A program made the position numbers and the translations under genes. Under the pieces are notes generated by a model. That model did no database searches and was not told the origin of the DNA. It saw nothing but the letters and a program-made list of their open reading frames with translations. From positions 3,286,001-3,350,000 of the forward strand of contig CP129291.1 in NCBI GenBank assembly GCA_030437565.1: DNA of 64,000 nt, read 5' to 3'. The DNA comes from Terrilactibacillus sp. S3-3. Its GTDB lineage: Bacteria; Bacillota; Bacilli; Bacillales; Sporolactobacillaceae. Shown here in pieces: positions 59,535 through 64,000 of this stretch; the first letter of the stretch is position 1; each line of letters opens with the position of its first letter.

Positions 59535-60270
59535 ATGCGTTCTACTGAAAACAATCCGTTTATCCCGCTCGTTAAGCACGAATTCAAGCGGCGGCGGGAT
59601 GCAAAAAGACATCGGATGATGAACAAGCAATGGCGCCGTTTTTACCTTTTCTTTTTATTTATTGCCGCTCTGATTGTCACGACTTTTTTCAGCCTTTCCT
59701 ACCGCATCCATCTCACAGCTATCTGGAATTTCGATTGGGTCATACCATGGATCATCTTTGTTCTGTCCGTCGGTGTGGTTAAACGCGAATGGGCCAATGA
59801 AACAGTCGGCTGGTGGCTGTCACTCCCTTACTCACGCCGTTTGCTGATAATAGCCAAATTCTGGGCGATGGTCGGCCGTGGTATTTTGATCGCTGTCTCC
59901 GCTTATTTGCTGATTGCCATTTTCGGAGGTTACGCAACATTGGTGAGCCGGCTTAACATTAAGCGACTTCCAGGCCTTCATTCTAAAAGGGAGTTATTAT
60001 CTGGCGATCTTGGCCGGTTTGACCCCGCTGGCAGCAAGCACCGGGATGATGTTCAGCGTCATCGCTCGAACAAAATGGCGGCCGTTCTTATGGATTTTTG
60101 GCGTGGCGTACGGTTTATTATGGGCGATCAGCAGTTCTAGCCAATCGGCAATGTTCTCCTATCTAAGCATCACTTTCTCGTTCTTAATCGTCAGCCTCAT
60201 TAGCTGGCTGATCAGCTGGCTGCTGCTGCTTTTTAGTGCTTATATCCTGGAAAAGTACCTTGATCTCTAG
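59535..60270 (+). CDS. ABC transporter membrane protein (one frameshift)
   Basis: About 245 residues, six membrane segments. Start ATG 59535 (MRSTENNPFIPLVKHEFKRR) after AGGAGA. The pattern VVKREWANETVGWWLSLPYS-RRLLIIAKFW is that of YtrC/D-like and ABC-2 permeases. A slip near 59985 joins FILKGSYYLAILAGLTPLAA-STGMMFSVIAR and the end LEKYLDL. It forms one transporter with the preceding ATPase. Substrate unknown; the YtrA-type regulator suggests a response to cell-envelope stress. Confidence 0.82.
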
Positions 60271-60282
60271 GAGGTTTGCTTT

Positions 60283-61214
60283 ATGGAAACGGTGCTTGAT
60301 GTGCATCATTTGAAAAAGTCATACGGCACTAAGCCGGCGCTAAACGATGTCAGTTTTTCAATCAAGGGCGGCACATGCTTCGGTTTGCTCGGGCCGAACG
60401 GCGCTGGCAAATCGACAACGATGAAAATTTTAACCGGGATTATCGCTGCCGACAGCGGGAACGCCCTTGTGTTCGGGCTCGACGCAGTAAAAGATCGGCA
60501 GGGCATTCAAAGGCAGGTCGGCTATGTGCCGCAGGAGATCACTCTTTATGACAAGCTGAGTGCCTATGACAATCTTGTTTTTTTTCGGCGGCCTGTACGG
60601 ACTGAAGGGGGAGCTTCTAAAAAAAAAATAGAATTGAAGAGGTGCTGACTAAGACCGGTCTACTTGAACGGGCGAAAGATGCCGTTAAGAGTTTTTCCGG
60701 CGGGATGAAGCGGCGGATCAACATCGCCTGCGCCCTGCTTCATAAACCGAAACTCTTGATTTTCGATGAACCGAACGTCGGCATCGACCCGCAGTCGCGC
60801 AATCATATTTTCGAAATGATCCGCCATTTAAAAAAAGGCGGAGTCACGATCATTTATTCCACGCATTATATGGAGGAAGTCGAAGCGCTCTGCGACGATA
60901 TCGCGATCATTGATCACGGAAATGTGATTGCTCAAGGCCACCTGGGAGCCTGTTCGAACGATTTGCTCAAAAAGCAATCTATCTGGAAACGAACGCCGCT
61001 TTCAACCCTGAACCACTGGAACATGTCAAAAAAAATGCTATCGGAAAAAAAACACGGCTGGGTGCTTGAAACCGATCATCCGCTTGATATGATGCGGACT
61101 CTGCTCAATCGCCAAGCCAAAGAAAAATCATTCGACATTGAAGATATTGAAATGATGAAGCCATCGCTGGAAACTGTCTTCCTATCCTTGACGGGCAAGA
61201 ATCTAAGAGATTAG
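60283..61214 (+). CDS. ABC-2 transporter ATPase, LnrL/YfiL-like (one frameshift)
   Basis: About 310 residues. Start ATG 60283 (METVLDVHHLKKSYGTKPAL) after AGGAGG, 12 bases behind the previous stop. Walker A FGLLGPNGAGKSTTMKILTG, Q-loop GYVPQEITLYDKLSA, signature FSGGMKRRINIACALLHKP, Walker B LLIFDEPNVGIDPQSR, H-loop YSTHYMEEVE. Slips in T8 and A9 runs near 60585-60630 break the frame. The C-terminal extension (SLETVFLSLTGKNLRD) is the usual DUF4162-like tail. Partner of the next gene. Confidence 0.9.
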
Positions 61215-61241
61215 CGATCGCATGGTGAGAGGAGAAAAATC

Positions 61242-62387
61242 ATGAAAAGTGTGATCATTAAAGAACTAAAGCTGATGGTCAAAGAAAAAGGCAATGTGTT
61301 CTTCCTTATTATCATGCCGCTTCTCTTTATTGTGGTATTCGGTTCCATTTTCAATGCCGACGCTTCGTCGATGACCATCCATGTGAATGATAAAGACCAA
61401 TCTGCCGCGTCCCAAACATTTATCAGACAGCTGAATCATGTGAAAGGGTTTCATGTTAAAAATGACAGCACCGCCTCGGTTGCCGCGCAAGTGAAAAGTA
61501 TCAAAAACGGCAAACTGTCTTCTTTGATTGTGATTGACAAAGGCTTTGAGAAGGGATTGAACAGCGGCAGGGGAAGCGCCGATATTCAAATTTATAAAGA
61601 TGCCGCCTCTTCCGATACCCCCGAATCGATCCAAGCTGTTTTACAAAATATGGCGAATCAATATCGCGAGCAAAAACTGGCGCAGACGCTGACAAAGGCC
61701 GGAAACAGCCCGCAGCAGATTAAGGAAACACTGGCGCCGCCGATCCAGATCCATCCGATCAGCGAGAACGGCAGCCATGTCGACTTTATTTCGCTGATTG
61801 TGCCCGGCTATACCGTCATGTTTGTCTTCTTCATCATGAACTCAATGGTCCGGCGCTTCTTTCAAGAAAAAGATTCAGGCATGATCGCACGGCTGCAGAG
61901 TACCCCGCTCGGCGCCATTCAATATTTAATCGGTATGTGGATCCCGTCCTTTATTGCTGTGCTCATTCAATGTACCGTGCTGCTGACATTCGGGCTCCTT
62001 TTCTATCACCTGCACCTGGGCGATCCCGTCGCGATTATCCTGCTCGTGATTTGCCTCGCGCTGTGCGGTACGGGACTCGGTCTGGCTCTTTCGCTCGTCG
62101 TCCGCAGTGAAAATCAGGGCCTTGGCATCACGCAGCTGATCTCGCTTGGCGGCGCAATTGTCGCCGGACTGTGGTTTCCAAGCGACCTTCTGCCGCATTT
62201 CGCCCAAATTATCGGCTATTTTACGCCCCAATACTGGGCCTTGCACGGATTTCAGGATGTAATGATCCGCGGCGCGCACTTTTGGACGATTTGGAAGAGC
62301 TTTGCCGTCCTTGTGGCTCTTGGCCTTGCCGGCCTCGCCATCGCCCTGCTGCGCTTCAAGCCGTTCATCCGTTCGGCAACCGACTGA
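61242..62387 (+). CDS. ABC-2 type permease, LnrN/YhgE-like
   Basis: 381 residues, unbroken. Start ATG 61242 (MKSVIIKELKLMVKEKGNVF) after GAGAGGAG. One N-terminal membrane segment, a large outside domain (residues 40-175), then five C-terminal segments with the ABC2 signature (GMIARLQSTPLGAIQYLIGM, GIAQLISLGGAI type, TPQYWALHGFQDVM). With the preceding ATPase it probably exports an amphipathic antibiotic or lipid. Last gene of the GntR operon. Confidence 0.92.
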   Translation: MKSVIIKELKLMVKEKGNVFFLIIMPLLFIVVFGSIFNADASSMTIHVNDKDQSAASQTFIRQLNHVKGFHVKNDSTASVAAQVKSIKNGKLSSLIVIDKGFEKGLNSGRGSADIQIYKDAASSDTPESIQAVLQNMANQYREQKLAQTLTKAGNSPQQIKETLAPPIQIHPISENGSHVDFISLIVPGYTVMFVFFIMNSMVRRFFQEKDSGMIARLQSTPLGAIQYLIGMWIPSFIAVLIQCTVLLTFGLLFYHLHLGDPVAIILLVICLALCGTGLGLALSLVVRSENQGLGITQLISLGGAIVAGLWFPSDLLPHFAQIIGYFTPQYWALHGFQDVMIRGAHFWTIWKSFAVLVALGLAGLAIALLRFKPFIRSATD

Positions 62388-62425
62388 TGGAGAGTCAGAG
62401 ATTGTCCGGATTCCCCAACCTTTCA

Positions 62426-62783
62426 ATCGAGTAGGAGGCTAATCGTAATTAATTAGCCGACCTCCCCCACCGCCTTGTACGGATCCGTAGAAGGCGGTGC
62501 CATAATTGACGTGCTACGCTCATACTGTGCGAGCCAGTCTTTCAGGCCCCATCGAATGAACATTTTATTTTAAACAGACCGAGGCCTTCACCTTGTTTGG
62601 CAGGCTTATCCGCCCCTGACCAGCCTTACTGCGCGACTCTTGTTCATCGTCCCGGAAATTTCTCTCCGACTTCCTTCAGGTTTCGTCTCGCGGCGGACAG
62701 CTCATCATTGGCTCACAGTTCCTACTGCCAAGTCTGTAGCGGATTTTCACCGCCTAGCTGCCACCCATGATGCCGGGCGCATC
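62426..62783 (-). ncRNA. ORF-less group II intron relic (probably class C)
   Basis: The minus strand begins ATGCGCCCGGCATCATGGGT and continues GGCGGTGAAAATCCGC, ACAGACTTGGCAGTAGGAAC, the typical domain I start of bacterial group II introns. Near the other end GGCTAATTAATTACGATTAG-CC then TCCTACTCGAT looks like domain VI and the 3-prime end. No intron-encoded protein is present in the about 358 bases. Domain V is not clear. It begins just behind a terminator stem and T-run, the usual target of class C introns. Confidence 0.6.
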
Positions 62784-62787
62784 CCCT

Positions 62788-62820
62788 AAAAAAGCCCTCA
62801 GAATCGATTCTGAGAACTTT
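62788..62820 (-). terminator. Terminator of the deacetylase gene, 5-prime to the intron
   Basis: Minus strand TTCTCAGAATCGATTCTGAG-GGC followed by six T. Confidence 0.75.
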
Positions 62821-62889
62821 TGAAATTGAAAAGCTTGGGAATGTCATTATACATATTACTCACATTTGAAAACGGGGCAGGATTTAAGA

Positions 62890-63774
62890 TTACCCGATGA
62901 CACTTTCAATGCAGATCCTATCTTCCCGATCAGGGGAAAAGCGCGCAAAGGTTTCAGCCGATTCATTCATCTCCACTGACGCGAACCCGGTGCAGGGTCC
63001 ATGGTCCCTGGTTGTCGTCCGCGTACCCGGGGCGAGTGGTAACGGCAAAAACATAGCGGGACTGCTGCAGGATCTGGAGGGTCGACTCGTTGAAACGTCC
63101 GGAAGGAAAGCAAAAGGCGATGATCGGGTGGCCGAGATGCTGCTCCAAATCAGCTTTCGATTGTTGGATTTCGTGTTGTTGCTGGCGGACGGTCAACTGG
63201 CGTAAATCCAGATGATCCACCGTATGGCTGCCGAATTGCACCCTTCCTCCCCGATCCATCGTGAGAATCTCGTTCCATGTTAATCGGTTTGGTCGTCCCA
63301 CTGCCCCCGTAGTGATAAAGATGGTCACCTGAAGCTGATACTGCATCAAAACGGGGTAGGCGGCTCGGTAGTTGTCCGCATAACCATCATCCAATGTGAT
63401 CAGTATGGGCTTTGGGGGGAGAGGGCGATGGTGGATCCAGCCATTTTCCAAAGTCGTTAAATCCAATCGTATGATAGCCTGCATCGTGCAAATGTTTCAT
63501 TTCGGCGGCAAATCGCTGAGGGGAAACGCACAGGGTATTGTCCGGATGATTGGAAATGGAGTGATACATTAATATCGGGATTTTTTTCCGGAGCCGGCTG
63601 CAAGGAGACCGGTTCCGTTTGGTTATGGATTGGCGCAATCTTAGGCGGCCGACTTGATTGTCTATGCATTTCACGAGTTTCTTGGAAGGCGCTGCAACCT
63701 GTCATGACAACTGCAAGAAGTAAAGGAACGGATGTAACAAGGAGAACGTTTCGGATAAAGAATCTTTTTCCCAT
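62890..63774 (-). CDS. Polysaccharide deacetylase lipoprotein (frameshifted)
   Basis: NodB-type deacetylase anchored outside the cell, about 295 residues. Start ATG 63774 (MGKRFFIRNVLLVTSVPLLL) with lipobox VVMTGCSAF. After slips near 63585 and 63415: KIPILMYHSISNHPDNTLCV, KHLHDAGYHTIGFNDFGKWL, ILITLDDGYADNY (catalytic Asp pair), VQFGSHTVDHLDLR (metal His), FCFPSGRFNE. A 4-bp tandem repeat ATGA-ATGA near 62965 stops it at VRVSGDE; with one copy the protein reads on to RICIESVIG. Likely acts on peptidoglycan or a surface polymer. Confidence 0.87.
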
Positions 63775-63860
63775 GATGTTCTTGCCTTCCTTTTCAGTTT
63801 ATTCAAATGTAGATTGCGATTCATCCGAATCATTTATGCCGGAAATTATCGGAAAAAGTG

Positions 63861-64000
63861 CTGACAATGAGGGCAAGGGCGATGTCGAAGGGACAGGAAG
63901 CGCGCCTCGTGTTGATTTTATGTATGGCCCGCGCTGTACCGCTTGTTATTCTAGATGAACCTTCTTAGGCATAGATGATATTTCGCGAAAAAAAAAAGAT
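63861..64000 (+). pseudogene. Decayed duplicate of the YtrB-like ATPase middle part
   Basis: From CTGACAATGA onward it follows 59190-59340 closely: in the right frame it reads LTMRARAMSKGQEARLVLIL, CMARAVPLVILDEPS, then a stop. The signature and Walker B are kept, but the frame ends at the D-loop and the front half is absent. The window edge cuts it. It shows that a second copy of part of the ABC operon lies here or once did. Confidence 0.8.

Noticed and set aside
1-64000. tRNA or rRNA genes
   Set aside because: No cloverleaf or rRNA-like stretch was noticed on either strand by eye; a tRNAscan run would settle it.

Overview
The window comes from a low-GC, spore-forming member of the Bacillales. 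The evidence is a CotB/CotH spore-coat pair, S-box and L-box riboswitches, strong GGAGG ribosome binding sites and Bacillus-type protein families. A Sporolactobacillus-like or related genus would fit, but the sequence alone does not fix it. About half of the long genes are split by one- or two-base changes, mostly in runs of A, T, C or G. I annotate these as one gene with frameshifts. Most are probably base-calling errors, but a few lesions (5-bp and 4-bp tandem duplications, IS insertions) look real.

Layout. 0-4.5 kb: the end of a sulfonate/nitrate-type ABC operon (minus strand), a CopC remnant, then an S-box-controlled methionine importer metN-metP without metQ. 4.7-13.2 kb: a minus-strand array of small, mostly unknown genes that looks like an immunity-gene island behind the polymorphic toxin wapA; one member carries an IS4-type insertion and a displaced Rhs fragment lies in the middle. 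13.2-31.5 kb: wapA, cut in two by a 13.9-kb nested mobile island (14790-28662) with a 7-bp target duplication. The island holds an IS1182 element with an IS21 element inside it, an IS200-like element, an ISL3 relic, and a six-gene putative biosynthetic operon (methyltransferase, AMP ligase, alpha/beta hydrolase relic, ATP-grasp ligase, PaaK-like ligase, MFS exporter).

31.8-43 kb: an MFS transporter divergent from a LysR regulator, a cluster of DnaA-box-like 9-mers, an L-box-controlled amino acid permease, a DUF805 protein, a drug exporter, an IS605 element (tnpA/tnpB/omega RNA end), and recQ. 43-53 kb: isochorismatase-like hydrolase, cotB, cotH, an iron-type alcohol dehydrogenase, Hsp20, aminotransferases patA and ilvE, and a cell-wall amidase. 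The spaces between these genes hold five sets of 21-bp-period tandem repeats. 54-62.4 kb: an amino acid permease, an MFS protein, an aldo-keto reductase, and a GntR-controlled operon with two ABC transporters. 62.4-64 kb: an ORF-less group II intron relic just after a terminator, a polysaccharide deacetylase lipoprotein, and a broken duplicate of the upstream ABC ATPase.

The strongest candidate for an undescribed system is the carrier-free ligase cluster inside the island at 21.6-28.4 kb. The wapA immunity array and the 21-bp intergenic repeats are next.
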